Positions 1 through 8,560 are shown, counted from the stretch's first letter. The stretch: 64,000 nt of DNA from Streptomyces koelreuteriae (GCF_018604545.1 NZ_CP075896.1:7874001-7938000); one strand, 5' to 3'. The notes: generated by a model not told the origin, from the letters alone. Made by a program: numbers and translations.

Positions 1-246
1 GATGTCGACACCGACGCAAGTCCCCGCGGGTCCGAGCCGTCGCGCGACGGCCAGGGTGGTGCCGCCCGTCCCGCAGCCGACGTCGAGCACGTGTTCCACG
101 CCCTCGGCGGACACGGCCTCGACGAGCAGGTCCTCGATGGGCCTGAACATCCCGTCCAGCACCGGCTGGAGATCCACCCAGGCGTGACCGGCGCGTCCGT
201 TCCAGCGGGCGGTCTGTTCGTCGTCGTTCCTGCGCTCGGCGTCCAT
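1..246 (-). CDS. Class I SAM-dependent methyltransferase, N-terminal part (gene runs off the window)
   Basis: The 82 visible residues start at ATG 246 behind an AAGGAG ribosome site and run off the left edge, so the catalytic C-terminal part is missing. The glycine-rich SAM-binding motif I, VLDVGCGTGG, is at about residues 56-65 and is followed by VGVDI at the window edge, which is the acidic residue ending beta strand 2. This is typical of small-molecule methyltransferases of the Methyltransf_11/25 type. The gene is divergent from a MerR regulator. A minus-strand TTGACC (345-340) followed by a palindrome suggests that regulator controls it. The substrate cannot be inferred. Confidence 0.8.
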   Translation of the reverse strand, partial: MDAERRNDDEQTARWNGRAGHAWVDLQPVLDGMFRPIEDLLVEAVSAEGVEHVLDVGCGTGGTTLAVARRLGPAGTCVGVDI

Positions 247-325
247 GGTCGTCGGCTCTCCTTCTGCTTGCCGTCTGCTTGCCTTGTGTCTTGCTTCGGT
301 CGGGGCGAGATGACAGCGTTCTACT

Positions 326-339
326 TCAAGTCGACTTGA
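326..339. promoter_or_regulatory. MerR-type operator resembling the SoxR box
   Basis: TCAAGTCGACTTGA is a perfect 14-bp palindrome, and it extends with one mismatch pair to 323-342. The E. coli soxS box is CCTCAAGTTAACTTGAGG, so the outer CTTGAGG half is the same. On the minus strand a TTGACC (-35-like, 345-340) lies immediately upstream, so the palindrome would occupy the promoter spacer of the methyltransferase gene. This is the usual architecture for MerR-family regulation. It is 10 bp from the start codon of the divergent MerR gene, so autoregulation is also likely. Confidence 0.65.
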
Positions 340-349
340 GGTCAAGGAA

Positions 350-781
350 ATGACAGACCTGGACATCGCCGAAGTGGCGCGGCGCGCCGGGGTGCCCGCC
401 TCGACGCTGCGGTTCTACGAGGAGAAGGGGCTGATCGCCCCGACGGGGCGGCGCGGGCTGCGCCGGCAGTTCGATCCCGGCGTACTGGAGCGGCTGGCGC
501 TGATCGCGCTGGGGCGGACGGCCGGGTTCTCGCTCGACGAGATCGCGCACATGTTCGCGCCGGACGGACCGCCCCGGATCGACCGGCGCATGCTGGCGGA
601 CAAGGCGGAGGAGCTGGACCGCCGGATCAGCGAACTGGGCGTGCTCCGCGACTCCCTGCGGCACGCCGCCGCCTGCCCCGCGCCCAGCCACATGGAGTGC
701 CCCACCTTCCGCGGTCTGCTCGACGCGGCGGCGTCGGGCGGTGTCCCCACTCCGAGGAGGCGGATGCCGCCCGCCGGCTAG
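350..781 (+). CDS. MerR-family transcriptional regulator
   Basis: This 143-residue protein has the N-terminal MerR winged helix: DIAEVARRAGVPASTLRFYE at residues 5-24, then RRQFDPGVLERLALI. A coiled-coil dimerisation helix follows at about 78-105. Two cysteines, Cys109 and Cys117 (in HMECPTF), lie at the effector end. The tight four-cysteine cluster that binds [2Fe-2S] in SoxR is absent, so it is not a canonical SoxR even though its probable operator looks like a SoxR box. The ATG at 350 follows AAGGA with very short spacing. It is divergent from the methyltransferase gene and likely regulates it. The effector is unknown; a thiol-reactive or metal ligand is possible. Confidence 0.85.
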   Translation: MTDLDIAEVARRAGVPASTLRFYEEKGLIAPTGRRGLRRQFDPGVLERLALIALGRTAGFSLDEIAHMFAPDGPPRIDRRMLADKAEELDRRISELGVLRDSLRHAAACPAPSHMECPTFRGLLDAAASGGVPTPRRRMPPAG

Positions 782-841
782 TGGCCCGTCCGGCTCCTCG
801 CCGGGTACGGCCCGGCGGCGTGCGGCACACGAGTGGGCCCT

Positions 842-864
842 GCCGCCGCGCGCCGGGCGGCGGC
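842..864. terminator. Stem-loop between convergent MerR and DeoR genes
   Basis: GCCGCCGC at 842-849 pairs perfectly with GCGGCGGC at 857-864 around a 7-nt loop. It sits in the 98-bp gap between two convergent stop codons, which is where a bidirectional terminator is expected. There is no U-tract, as is common in Streptomyces. Confidence 0.5.
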
Positions 865-879
865 GCTACGGCCCCATTG

Positions 880-1689
880 CTACGCGATGTCGCCGTGCGG
901 GCCGGCCGTCTCCGGTTCCGGCGTCGTCGTCACGGTCGCCACCCCGCGCGCCCGCAGCTCCGCGAGGACGGCCGGGTCAGCGGTGTCGTCCGTGACCAGC
1001 GTCCAGCCCTCGCACAGGGCCGTCCAGGCGTGGAAGGGGCGGCGGCCGAGCTTGGCCGCGTGGGCGAGGACGTAGACGTGGTCGGCGCGGCGGGCCATCA
1101 GCTCCTTGAGGCGGGTCTGGCGCAGATCCGCCTCGCAGATGCCGAGTTCGGGGGAGATGCCGTCCGTGCCGAGGAAGACCCGGTCGAACGTCAGGCGCTC
1201 CAGGGCGGCTTCCGTGAGGGGCCCGACGAAGCCCTGGCTGAGCGGGCGCAGGGTGCCGCCGAGGCACTCGACGTGCACCGTCTCGACATCGGACAGCGCC
1301 TGCAGGGCGGTGAGTCCGGTGGTCGCCACGGTGAGGTCCTCGGCCGTGCGCAGCTCATGGGCGAGTGCGCCGACCGTGGACCCGGCGTCGAGCAGCAGCG
1401 TCTCACCGGGCCGCACCTGGGCCGCCGCCCAGCGGGCGATGGCCTGCTTGGCCTCGAAGGCCTCGCCCACGCGCTGCCGCAGCGAGGCCTCGGGGTGCGC
1501 GGCCAGCGCCATGGCCCCGCCGTAGGTGCGGGCCAGCCGCCCGTCGGTGGTGAGCTTGGCCAGGTCGCGGCGGATGGTCGAGGCCGTCACGCCGAACAGC
1601 TGCGACAGCTCCTCCACGCTCGCCAGGCCGGTGGTGGTGGCGAGGTGGACGATGCGGTCGCGCCGCGCCTTGGATCCGGTCACAGACAT
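880..1689 (-). CDS. DeoR/GlpR-family transcriptional regulator
   Basis: This is a 269-residue repressor. The N-terminal DeoR helix-turn-helix covers about residues 8-60, with VEELSQLFGVTASTIRRDL as the recognition region, followed by the family signature RTYGGA. The C-terminal sugar-phosphate-sensing domain (DeoRC, isomerase-like fold) contains LLDAGSTVGALA, the usual phosphate-binding segment, and FLGTDGIS. The start at 1689 was chosen because DeoR proteins begin a few residues before the helix and GAGGACC lies upstream; an in-frame extension to 1734 has no support. It is 67 bp downstream of the pdxA2-kinase pair on the same strand. By family precedent it should respond to a phosphorylated intermediate made by the kinase. 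Confidence 0.88.
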   Translation of the reverse strand: MSVTGSKARRDRIVHLATTTGLASVEELSQLFGVTASTIRRDLAKLTTDGRLARTYGGAMALAAHPEASLRQRVGEAFEAKQAIARWAAAQVRPGETLLLDAGSTVGALAHELRTAEDLTVATTGLTALQALSDVETVHVECLGGTLRPLSQGFVGPLTEAALERLTFDRVFLGTDGISPELGICEADLRQTRLKELMARRADHVYVLAHAAKLGRRPFHAWTALCEGWTLVTDDTADPAVLAELRARGVATVTTTPEPETAGPHGDIA

Positions 1690-1756
1690 AGGTTCTTCAG
1701 GTCCTCGATAGTCCTGGGCCGTCCTGGGTCTCACACGTGCCTGACGCGAACCGCGG

Positions 1757-2812
1757 TCAGCGGGCGGCCGGAGCGGTCGACATCTCGGCGGCCTGGCGCA
1801 GAGCCTCGACCATGCTACCGGGCTCGGCCCGGCCGGTTCCGGCGATGTCGAAGGCCGTGCCGTGGTCGACGGAGGTGCGGATCACCGGCAGTCCGACGGT
1901 GAGGTTGACCCCGGCCTCGATGCCGAGGACCTTGACGGGGCCGTGCCCCTGGTCGTGGTACATCGCGACGATGAGGTCGTAGTCGCCGCGCGAGGCCAGG
2001 TAGAACGCCGTGTCGGCGGGCAGCGGGCCGCGTGCGTCGATGCCGTCGGCGCGGACCCTCTCCAGCGCCGGGACGATCTTCGTCTCCTCCTCGCCGTAGC
2101 CGAACAGGCCGTTCTCGCCCGCGTGCGGGTTGATGCCGCAGACACCGATCACCGGGTCGGGGGTCCCGGCGCGCACCATCGCCTCGTGGCCACGGCGCAC
2201 CGTGCGCTCCACCAGGCCGGGCTCGATGCGGTTCACGGCGTCGATCAGCCCGATGTGGGTGGTGACGTGGATGACCTTCACCCGGGGCGTCGACAGCATC
2301 ATCGACACTTCCTCGACGCCCGTGAGATGGGCGAGGAGTTCGGTGTGGCCCGGGTAGAGGTGACCGGCGGAGTGCAGGGCCTCCTTGTTGAGAGGGGCGG
2401 TGCAGATGCCGTCCACGTCGCCGCGCAGGGCGAGTTCGGCGGCGACCCGGACGTAGTGGTAGGCGGCGTCGCCCGCGACGGCGGACAGCTCGCCCCAGGG
2501 CAGGTCGGCGGGGAGCAGCCCGAGGTCGATCACATTGACCCGGCCGGGCGTGAACTCGGCCTGGGCCGGACCGTCGACGGGCACGATGTCGCAGGCGATG
2601 CCGAGAGTATCGGCGGCCTGGCGCAGACGCTCGGCGTCGCCCACGACGACGGGGCGGCAGTCGCGCAGGGTGTCGGGGTGCAGCAGCGCCGGCACGATGA
2701 CCTCGGGCCCGATGCCCGCGCCGTCGCCCATGGTCACCGCGATGACCGGGAGCGGCCGGGAAGCCGCGGAGGTCTGGCCGGCGGTGGCGGCGGAGGAGGG
2801 GGCTGCGTTCAC
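1757..2812 (-). CDS. PdxA2-type 4-phospho-acid dehydrogenase (4-hydroxythreonine-4-phosphate dehydrogenase family)
   Basis: This 351-residue protein is a PdxA-family NAD-dependent oxidative decarboxylase. ITMGD-like VTMGDGAGIGPEV is at residues 26-38. CTAPLNKEALHSAG and PGHTELLAHLTG follow at 137-164, with further blocks THIGLIDAV (185-193), GINPHAGENGLFG (226-238) and MYHDQGHGPVK (284-294). The metal-ligand histidines are plausibly His156, His209 and His286. It starts at GTG 2812 and its start overlaps the kinase stop by 4 bp, so the two are translationally coupled. Pairing with a DUF1537 kinase is the known D-threonate/D-erythronate arrangement, in which kinase plus PdxA2 convert a 4-carbon acid to dihydroxyacetone phosphate and CO2. 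I therefore infer catabolism rather than vitamin B6 synthesis. Confidence 0.85.
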   Translation of the reverse strand: MNAAPSSAATAGQTSAASRPLPVIAVTMGDGAGIGPEVIVPALLHPDTLRDCRPVVVGDAERLRQAADTLGIACDIVPVDGPAQAEFTPGRVNVIDLGLLPADLPWGELSAVAGDAAYHYVRVAAELALRGDVDGICTAPLNKEALHSAGHLYPGHTELLAHLTGVEEVSMMLSTPRVKVIHVTTHIGLIDAVNRIEPGLVERTVRRGHEAMVRAGTPDPVIGVCGINPHAGENGLFGYGEEETKIVPALERVRADGIDARGPLPADTAFYLASRGDYDLIVAMYHDQGHGPVKVLGIEAGVNLTVGLPVIRTSVDHGTAFDIAGTGRAEPGSMVEALRQAAEMSTAPAAR

Positions 2813-4047
2813 GGGGCTACTCCTGTGGGGTCGGTCGGAACGTGACGTACGGGTGCGGGGCGCAGGGCCCGGACGATGCGCCGCAGGGAGTCGGCCCCGC
2901 CGTAGCTGCCGGGCCGGGTGACGACCGAGCGGCCGTCGGGTGTGCGGGAGAGGACCGCGCCGTGGTGGATCTGGCCCACCGGGCGCAGATCGGTGACGCG
3001 CAGGACGTCCAGGACGCGGCGGGCGGTCTCGCCGCCGGTGAGGACCAGGTCGCAGTCGCGCGCCGCGTCGGCGACGCTGTCGGCGAGCGCGGCGACGAGA
3101 CGGCGCGCGAGGGAGGGGTCGGCCGCTCCGGTGACGCGGACGACCGTCACGGCGGCGACGGGAGGTGCGAGCCGCCGAGAGGAGTGCAGGAGTTCGTGGG
3201 TGGTGAGGGAGACCTCGTGCGCTCCGTCCGCGAGGAGATGCGCGACCTGTTCGCGGGCCGACGGTTCGGCCGTGCCTACGACGATCAGCAGCGGCCGGAC
3301 CACGTCCCCGGCGTCGAACGTGTTCTCCCCGTGCGTGCCCAGAAGCCGCCCCAGGGCGCCCGCGAGCCCGCCGGTGCCCAACAGCCTTATCCCGGGCCCC
3401 AGTTCGAGGACCGTCGTGGCGATCGCATCGAGGTCGGTCTCGGTCTCCGCGTCGCACACCGGATGCCGTCCCTGCGCGAAACACGCACGCAGCGCCTCCC
3501 GGAGCGCGCCGGGCGCACCGCGTACGTCCGTGAGCGGCACCGGAGCTGACGGCAGGTCACCGAGCGCGGCGGCGACCGAGGCCGGGGCGGGCCGCGCCTC
3601 GGCACGCCAGGCGTCCGTCTCGTGCAGCGGCACCCCGTCGAGGTGGACGACCCCGCCCCGGACCGTGCGCCGGGCGGCCGGCAGCGCGGTCGCGATCACC
3701 ACGCCCCGAGCGTCCCGCGCGTAGGCGGCCGCCTCGGCGGCGAGGTTGCCCCTGAGCAGCGAGTCGACCTTCTTGAAGAGCACCGTGCGGTCGGGCACCG
3801 CGTGCGTGACGTCCCGGACCGCCCGCGCCGCCTCGGCGCCGGGCAGCTGCCGCGAGTCGAGGTCGAGCACCAGGGACTCACCGGGCAGGGACGCCACCGG
3901 TCCGGGGACCGGTCCCAGCAGGATCCGGGCGGGCGAGCGCAGCGCCACCGCGGTCTCGGCGGCGCCGGACAGATCATCGGCGAGAGCGAGTACGGGCCGG
4001 TGGGCGGCCTGGACGGGGCCGCCGGAGCCGGCAGCGGAGAGGGACAC
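2809..4047 (-). CDS. Four-carbon acid sugar kinase (DUF1537 family, DtnK-like)
   Basis: This 412-residue ATP-dependent kinase is expected to phosphorylate a tetronate at O4. The N-terminal domain opens with the family signature LALADDLSGAAETAVAL (about residues 17-33) and has DLDSRQLP and FKKVDSLLRGN, the acid-sugar-binding region. The C-terminal nucleotide-binding domain has VVGTAEPSAREQ and LVLTGGETARRVLD, then RPGSYGG near the end. The start is GTG 4047, with GAGGAGG just upstream. It is the first gene of the kinase-pdxA2 pair, with deoR farther downstream, and it is divergent from a peptide-type ABC transporter. A large inverted repeat lies 58-95 bp upstream of the start. Exact substrate (D-threonate, D-erythronate or other) is not decided by sequence. 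Confidence 0.88.
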   Translation of the reverse strand: MSLSAAGSGGPVQAAHRPVLALADDLSGAAETAVALRSPARILLGPVPGPVASLPGESLVLDLDSRQLPGAEAARAVRDVTHAVPDRTVLFKKVDSLLRGNLAAEAAAYARDARGVVIATALPAARRTVRGGVVHLDGVPLHETDAWRAEARPAPASVAAALGDLPSAPVPLTDVRGAPGALREALRACFAQGRHPVCDAETETDLDAIATTVLELGPGIRLLGTGGLAGALGRLLGTHGENTFDAGDVVRPLLIVVGTAEPSAREQVAHLLADGAHEVSLTTHELLHSSRRLAPPVAAVTVVRVTGAADPSLARRLVAALADSVADAARDCDLVLTGGETARRVLDVLRVTDLRPVGQIHHGAVLSRTPDGRSVVTRPGSYGGADSLRRIVRALRPAPVRHVPTDPTGVAP

Positions 4048-4104
4048 GGGTACCTCCTCGGGCGGCCCGGTCGGGCTGCCTCGGAAACCGATGATGACAT
4101 GGGT

Positions 4105-4142
4105 TGCGCGAAATGCGCGAGACCTCTTGCGCACTTCGCGCA
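4105..4142. promoter_or_regulatory. Inverted-repeat operator between kinase and ABC transporter genes
   Basis: TGCGCGAAATGCGC (4105-4118) and GCGCACTTCGCGCA (4129-4142) form a nearly perfect inverted repeat of 14-bp arms, 24 bp centre to centre. Each arm is itself a small GCGC-N5-GCGC dyad. It is the only such structure in the 219-bp divergent promoter region. I infer it is the operator of the DeoR repressor encoded at 880-1689 and controls both transcription units. No second copy was seen near deoR. Confidence 0.55.
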
Positions 4143-4266
4143 GTCGTGCCACCTTTTTCGGCGCGACACCTGTTCGTATCCCGCCGGCCGGACCCCCGAC
4201 CGAGCCACAGCGAGAGCCGCACGAACACCACGAGCCGGTCGCCCCCGGAACGCGAGAAGGTCGACG

Positions 4267-5880
4267 ATGACCCCAAGCCCCCATGACGCACCCCCGGACC
4301 ACAGCCCCCAGTGGCGGCCCCTCGGCCGCCCCGTCCGCCGCCGCACCCTGCTGCGCCTCGGCGCGCTCGGCGGCACGGGTCTCGCCCTCGGTCCCCTCTC
4401 CGCCTGCGCAGGACCCACCGGAGCCCCCGGCCCCGGCACCCTCACCCTCGGCCTGAACCGCTCCCTGGTGAGCCTGGACAACAAGCTGAACCAGTTCGAC
4501 GCCGCCGTCACCGTGCAGCGCGCCGTCCGCCAGGCCCTCACGAGCATCGGCCCCGCCATGCGCGTCCGGCTCGTCCTCGCCGACCGGTTCGCGATGACCG
4601 GGCCGACCACCTGGAGCGTGCGGCTGCGCGAGGGCGTGCGCTACTCCGACGGCAGCCCCGTCACCGTCGAGGACGTCGCCACCGCCCTGGAGATGTACGG
4701 CAAGGTCAACGGCTCCTTCCTCCTCGGCCTCTTCCCGGAGCTGCCCACCGTCGAGAAGACCGGCGAGCGCACCTTCGAGCTGCACACCGAGCGGCCGGTG
4801 CCCGTGCTCGACCGCCTCATGGCCAACATCCACATCACCCCGTCCGCCGCCAACCGCCCCGAGGAACTCCAGAGCGGCGTCGGCTCAGGACCGTACAAGG
4901 TGATCGAGGCCAACAGCGGCGCCGGTGAGTACACCCTCGCCCGCAACCCCCGCTACTGGGGCCGCCCGGCCCACGTCGAAACCGTCCGGGTGCGCTTCGT
5001 GCCCGAGGAGTCCAGCCGGGTCATCGCCCTGCGCAGCGGCGAGCTGGACGTCGTCGACACCCTCACCCCGGACTCGGCCGAGCAGCTCACCGGCCTGCCC
5101 GGCGTCACCGTCGAGGAGACCTCCGGCGTCCGCATCTGCCAGCTCTTCTACAACTTCCGCAAGCCCGACGACCACCCCCTGGCCGACGCCCGCGTACGCC
5201 GCGCCCTCACCTACGCCATCGACGGCGAGGCACTGGCCAAGGACGTCCTCACCGGCTCCGCCGAAGCCGCCGAGGGAGTCGTCCCCCTCGCCCTCGAAGG
5301 CGCGGTGCGTACCGGCGCCTACACCTACGACCCGGGCAAGGCCAAGGCGCAGCTGAAGCGACTGGGCGCCGAGGGCCTGCGGATCCGCGTCATCTGGGAG
5401 TCGGGCGAGTTCGCCGCCGACAGCTCCGTCATGGAAGCCGTCGCCGACATGTTCCGCGACATCGGCGTCCGCGCCTCCCTGCTCCAGTTCGAACCGGGCG
5501 GCGACATCCTGAAGTGGCGGCAGGGCCGCGGCGGCGACTGGGACGTCATCGGCAACGGCTTCCCCGGCACCACCGGCCAGGCCCTCACCTCCCTCCAGGG
5601 CATGTACGGCGGCACCCCCGAGCGGGAACGCACCCGCGACACCTACATGGGGTACGTCATCCCGGACATCCAGCGCCGCCTGGAGGACGCCGCCACCGAG
5701 ACCGACGCCGCCGCCCGCGACCGCAAGCTGGCCGCCGCGCAGCACGCCGTCTGGAACACCTGGCCCAGCCTGTGGGCCTTCGCCCCCAAGACCCTGCTCG
5801 CCCGCCGCGAACGCGTGCACGACCTGGGCCTGCTCCAGCTCAACTCCTACGATCTGTCCGCCGTACGGCTGGAGGGCTGA
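4267..5880 (+). CDS. ABC transporter substrate-binding protein, family 5 (peptide/nickel/sugar-acid type)
   Basis: This is a 537-residue secreted solute-binding protein. The N-terminus has a twin-arginine stretch at residues 24-26 (RRRTLLRLG), a hydrophobic core and lipobox LSAC with Cys47, so it is probably a Tat-exported lipoprotein. The mature part has the SBP_bac_5 pattern: WSVRLREGVRYSDGSPVTVEDV, then GSGPYKV, ARNPRYWG and DARVRRALTYAIDGE. It is the first gene of a five-gene ABC cassette and the stop is 3 bp before the first permease. Most characterised relatives bind peptides, but the neighbourhood (acid-sugar kinase, aldolase, reductase) suggests a sugar-acid or oligosaccharide ligand. 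Confidence 0.88.
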   Translation: MTPSPHDAPPDHSPQWRPLGRPVRRRTLLRLGALGGTGLALGPLSACAGPTGAPGPGTLTLGLNRSLVSLDNKLNQFDAAVTVQRAVRQALTSIGPAMRVRLVLADRFAMTGPTTWSVRLREGVRYSDGSPVTVEDVATALEMYGKVNGSFLLGLFPELPTVEKTGERTFELHTERPVPVLDRLMANIHITPSAANRPEELQSGVGSGPYKVIEANSGAGEYTLARNPRYWGRPAHVETVRVRFVPEESSRVIALRSGELDVVDTLTPDSAEQLTGLPGVTVEETSGVRICQLFYNFRKPDDHPLADARVRRALTYAIDGEALAKDVLTGSAEAAEGVVPLALEGAVRTGAYTYDPGKAKAQLKRLGAEGLRIRVIWESGEFAADSSVMEAVADMFRDIGVRASLLQFEPGGDILKWRQGRGGDWDVIGNGFPGTTGQALTSLQGMYGGTPERERTRDTYMGYVIPDIQRRLEDAATETDAAARDRKLAAAQHAVWNTWPSLWAFAPKTLLARRERVHDLGLLQLNSYDLSAVRLEG

Positions 5881-5883
5881 GCC

Positions 5884-6813
5884 GTGGCCACCTATCTCGC
5901 CCGCCGCATCGGCCAGAGCCTGCTGGCCGTCTTCCTCACCCTCACCACGGTCTTCCTGCTGCTGCGCCTGGCTCCCGGCGACCCGGCCGCCGCCTACGCC
6001 GCCCCCAGCGCCACGGCCGCCGACCTCGCCCGCATCCGCGCCCAGTTCGGCCTCGACGAACCGCTCATCACCCAGTACGGGATCTTCCTGCGGGACCTGT
6101 GCACCGGGAACCTAGGCACCAGCTACTCCTTCCACTCCTCCGCGTTCCAGGTGGTCATGGACCGGCTGCCATACACCATCACCCTCGCGGTCTCGGCCAT
6201 CGCTGTCACCACCGTCGTCGCCGTACCGCTCGGCGTGTGGATGGCACGGCGCGCCGACACCAAGCGGGAGCTGGGCGCCAACGTCCTGACGATCACCGGG
6301 CAGTCGATGCCGGACTTCTGGACCGGCGTGATGCTGCTGACCGTCTTCGCCGTGCTGCTCCCGGTGCTGCCCGCCTCCGGATTCACCTCGTGGAGCGGCC
6401 TGATCCTGCCCACGGTGACCGTGGCCGTCCTCCAGCTCGCCCTGATCTCCCGCCTGGTCCGCCGCGAGATGACCACCGCGCTCGCCGCCCCCTACACCAC
6501 GGTCGCCCGCTCCCGCGGCGTCTCCGAACGCACCCTGACCTGGCAGTACGGCCTGCGCAACTCCGCCGTGCCGCTCGTCACCGCCCTCGGCACCCGCTTC
6601 GCGGCCCTGCTCAACGGTGTCGTGGTCGTCGAGGTCGTCTTCGGCTGGCCGGGCGTCGGCTCACTCGTCGTCCGGGCGCTGGAGACCCGCGACTACCCGC
6701 TCATCCAGGCCACCGTCCTCGTGACGGCCACCCTCGCGATCCTCGTGCAGCTCCTCGTCGACCTCGCCTACCCGCTGTTCGATCCGCGCGTACGACTCGG
6801 AAAGGCGGCCTGA
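5884..6813 (+). CDS. ABC transporter permease, DppB type
   Basis: This 309-residue inner-membrane permease starts at GTG 5884, three bases after the binding-protein stop. The N-terminal segment YLARRIGQSLLAVFLTLTTV is the usual first helix of DppB-type permeases, followed by LRLAPGDPA. The large loop and further membrane helices contain QSMPDFWTGVML and the cytoplasmic EAA-like loop ARSRGVSERTLTWQYGLRNS, which contacts the ATPase. The C-terminal VFGWPGVGSLVVRALETRDYPLIQATVL block is diagnostic of the family. It pairs with the DppC-type permease that follows. Confidence 0.9.
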   Translation: MATYLARRIGQSLLAVFLTLTTVFLLLRLAPGDPAAAYAAPSATAADLARIRAQFGLDEPLITQYGIFLRDLCTGNLGTSYSFHSSAFQVVMDRLPYTITLAVSAIAVTTVVAVPLGVWMARRADTKRELGANVLTITGQSMPDFWTGVMLLTVFAVLLPVLPASGFTSWSGLILPTVTVAVLQLALISRLVRREMTTALAAPYTTVARSRGVSERTLTWQYGLRNSAVPLVTALGTRFAALLNGVVVVEVVFGWPGVGSLVVRALETRDYPLIQATVLVTATLAILVQLLVDLAYPLFDPRVRLGKAA

Positions 6814-6815
6814 CC

Positions 6816-7730
6816 ATGGCCGGTGTCATCTCCACCCCGGTCGCCGGTACCGAGCGGCCCAGCGCCGTCGGCGCCCGCGACCTCGCCCGGGCCACCGCGA
6901 CCCGCCAGCGGCGCGGCTCGCGCTTCAAGATCTGGGCCGGGTCCGTGTGCACGGCCCTGGTCGTCCTGCCCGTCGCCCTCGCCGGCCTGCTGCCCCTGCC
7001 GGAGGCCAACGCCCAGGACCTCTCGGAGCGCAGGCTGCCGCCGCTCAGCGCGGGGCATCTGCTCGGCACCGACCAGCTCGGCCGCGACCTGCTGTCGCGC
7101 ATCCTGCACGGCGGCCAGGTCTCCCTGTCGGTCGGCGTCCTCGCGGTCCTGGTGTCCGGGCTGATCGGCATCGTCGCCGGGGCGGCCGCGGGCTTCTTCG
7201 GCGGCTGGGTCGACGCGCTCGTCTCCCGCTTCCTGGAGGCCCAGCTCGCCCTGCCCCTGCTGATGATGCTGCTGCTCGTCGTCGCCCTCTTCGGGCCCTC
7301 CGTCACCGTCATCACCTGCGTGATCGCCGTCGCCCAGTGGCCCGAGGTGGCGCGGCTGACCCGCTCCCTCGTCCTGGTCGAGCGCGAGAAACCCTATGTC
7401 GCCGCCGCCCGCGTCCTGGGCCTGCGAGGCTGGCAGATCCTCACCCGGCACGTCGTGCCCAACGTCGTACGGCCGGTGAGCCTCGTCGTCCTGCTGCTGC
7501 TCGCCCAGGCCGTGCTGCTGGAGAGCGCGCTGAGCTTCCTCGGCGCCGGACCGCAGCGGCCCTTCGCCACCTGGGGCCGGATCATCTCCGACGGCCAGGC
7601 CTACATCACCACCTCGTGGTGGCTGGTCACCCTGCCCGGCCTGGTCATCGCCCTCCTCGTGGTCGGGGTCAATCTGCTGGGCGACGGACTGCGGGACCGC
7701 ACCCGCCGCCGGAAGGGAGCCGGAGCATGA
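6816..7730 (+). CDS. ABC transporter permease, DppC type
   Basis: This 304-residue permease starts at ATG 6816, two bases after the DppB stop. It has the N-terminal helix after a basic segment, then GHLLGTDQLGRDLLSRILHGGQ, the DppC signature, and the coupling loop REKPYVAAARVLGLRGW followed by ILTRHVVPN. The C-terminal SALSFLGAGPQRPFATWG is also typical. Six membrane segments are expected. It ends in an ATGA overlap with the first ATPase gene, so the cassette is translationally coupled throughout. Confidence 0.9.
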   Translation: MAGVISTPVAGTERPSAVGARDLARATATRQRRGSRFKIWAGSVCTALVVLPVALAGLLPLPEANAQDLSERRLPPLSAGHLLGTDQLGRDLLSRILHGGQVSLSVGVLAVLVSGLIGIVAGAAAGFFGGWVDALVSRFLEAQLALPLLMMLLLVVALFGPSVTVITCVIAVAQWPEVARLTRSLVLVEREKPYVAAARVLGLRGWQILTRHVVPNVVRPVSLVVLLLLAQAVLLESALSFLGAGPQRPFATWGRIISDGQAYITTSWWLVTLPGLVIALLVVGVNLLGDGLRDRTRRRKGAGA

Positions 7731-8560
7731 GCACCGAGACACCCCTGCTGGACGTCCGAGACCTCCAGATCGAACTCATCACCGCGCACGGCGTCGTCCG
7801 GGCCGTCGACGGCGTGACCTTCACCGTCGGCCGCGGCGAGACCGTGACCCTCATCGGCGAGTCCGGATCCGGCAAGTCGACCACCGCGATGGGCGTACTG
7901 CGCCTGCTGCCGGAGGGCCTCGCCGTGCTGTCGGGCAGCGTCCGCATCGGCGGCCGGGACGTCGTCGCCGACCCCGGCGCGGCATGCGCGGTACGCGGCC
8001 GGACGGTCTCCCTGATCCCGCAGGACCCGATGACCGCCCTCAGCCCCGTCCACACCATCGGCCGGCAGCTCGGCGAGGCGATCCGCCTGCGCCACCCCGA
8101 ACTGTCCAGGGCCCAGGCCCGCGAGAAGGGCATCGAGCTGCTCGCCCAGGTGCGCATCACCCGCCCCGAGACCCGCTGGAAGTCCTACCCGCACCAGTTC
8201 TCCGGCGGCATGCTGCAACGCATCCTCATCGCCATCGCCCTGGCCGGCGACCCGGAACTGCTGGTCGCCGACGAACCCACCTCCGCCCTCGACGCGACCG
8301 TGCAGGCCAGCGTCCTGGACCTGCTGATGGAACTCCAGGAACGCACCGGCATCGGCATGCTGATGATCACCCACGACCTGGGCGTGGCCCGACTCGTCTC
8401 CGACCGCATCCACGTCATGAAGGACGGCCGCTTCGTCGAGTCCGGACCGGCCGAACGCATCGTCGACCAACCCGCCGAGCCCTACACCCGAGCCCTCCTC
8501 GCCGCAGTGCCCCGCCTGGGCGACTGGGACGAGTCCGTCGTACCGGGAGCCGCCACATGA
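7727..8560 (+). CDS. ABC transporter ATP-binding protein, DppD type
   Basis: This 277-residue ATPase starts at ATG 7727, overlapping the permease stop by 4 bp. It has Walker A GESGSGKST, Q-loop SLIPQDPMTALSPVHTIGRQ (oligopeptide-transporter subclass), signature FSGGMLQRI, Walker B LLVADEPTSALD and switch histidine in MITHDLGV. The C-terminal extension of DppD/OppD that binds an iron-sulfur cluster is short or absent here, since the protein ends soon after PYTRALLAAVPRL. It forms a heterodimer with the following ATPase. Confidence 0.9.
   Translation: MSTETPLLDVRDLQIELITAHGVVRAVDGVTFTVGRGETVTLIGESGSGKSTTAMGVLRLLPEGLAVLSGSVRIGGRDVVADPGAACAVRGRTVSLIPQDPMTALSPVHTIGRQLGEAIRLRHPELSRAQAREKGIELLAQVRITRPETRWKSYPHQFSGGMLQRILIAIALAGDPELLVADEPTSALDATVQASVLDLLMELQERTGIGMLMITHDLGVARLVSDRIHVMKDGRFVESGPAERIVDQPAEPYTRALLAAVPRLGDWDESVVPGAAT

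Noticed and set aside
697..1902. 401-codon plus-strand frame over the DeoR gene
   Set aside because: It is the antisense of a clear DeoR-family protein and has Arg/Gly-rich random composition.
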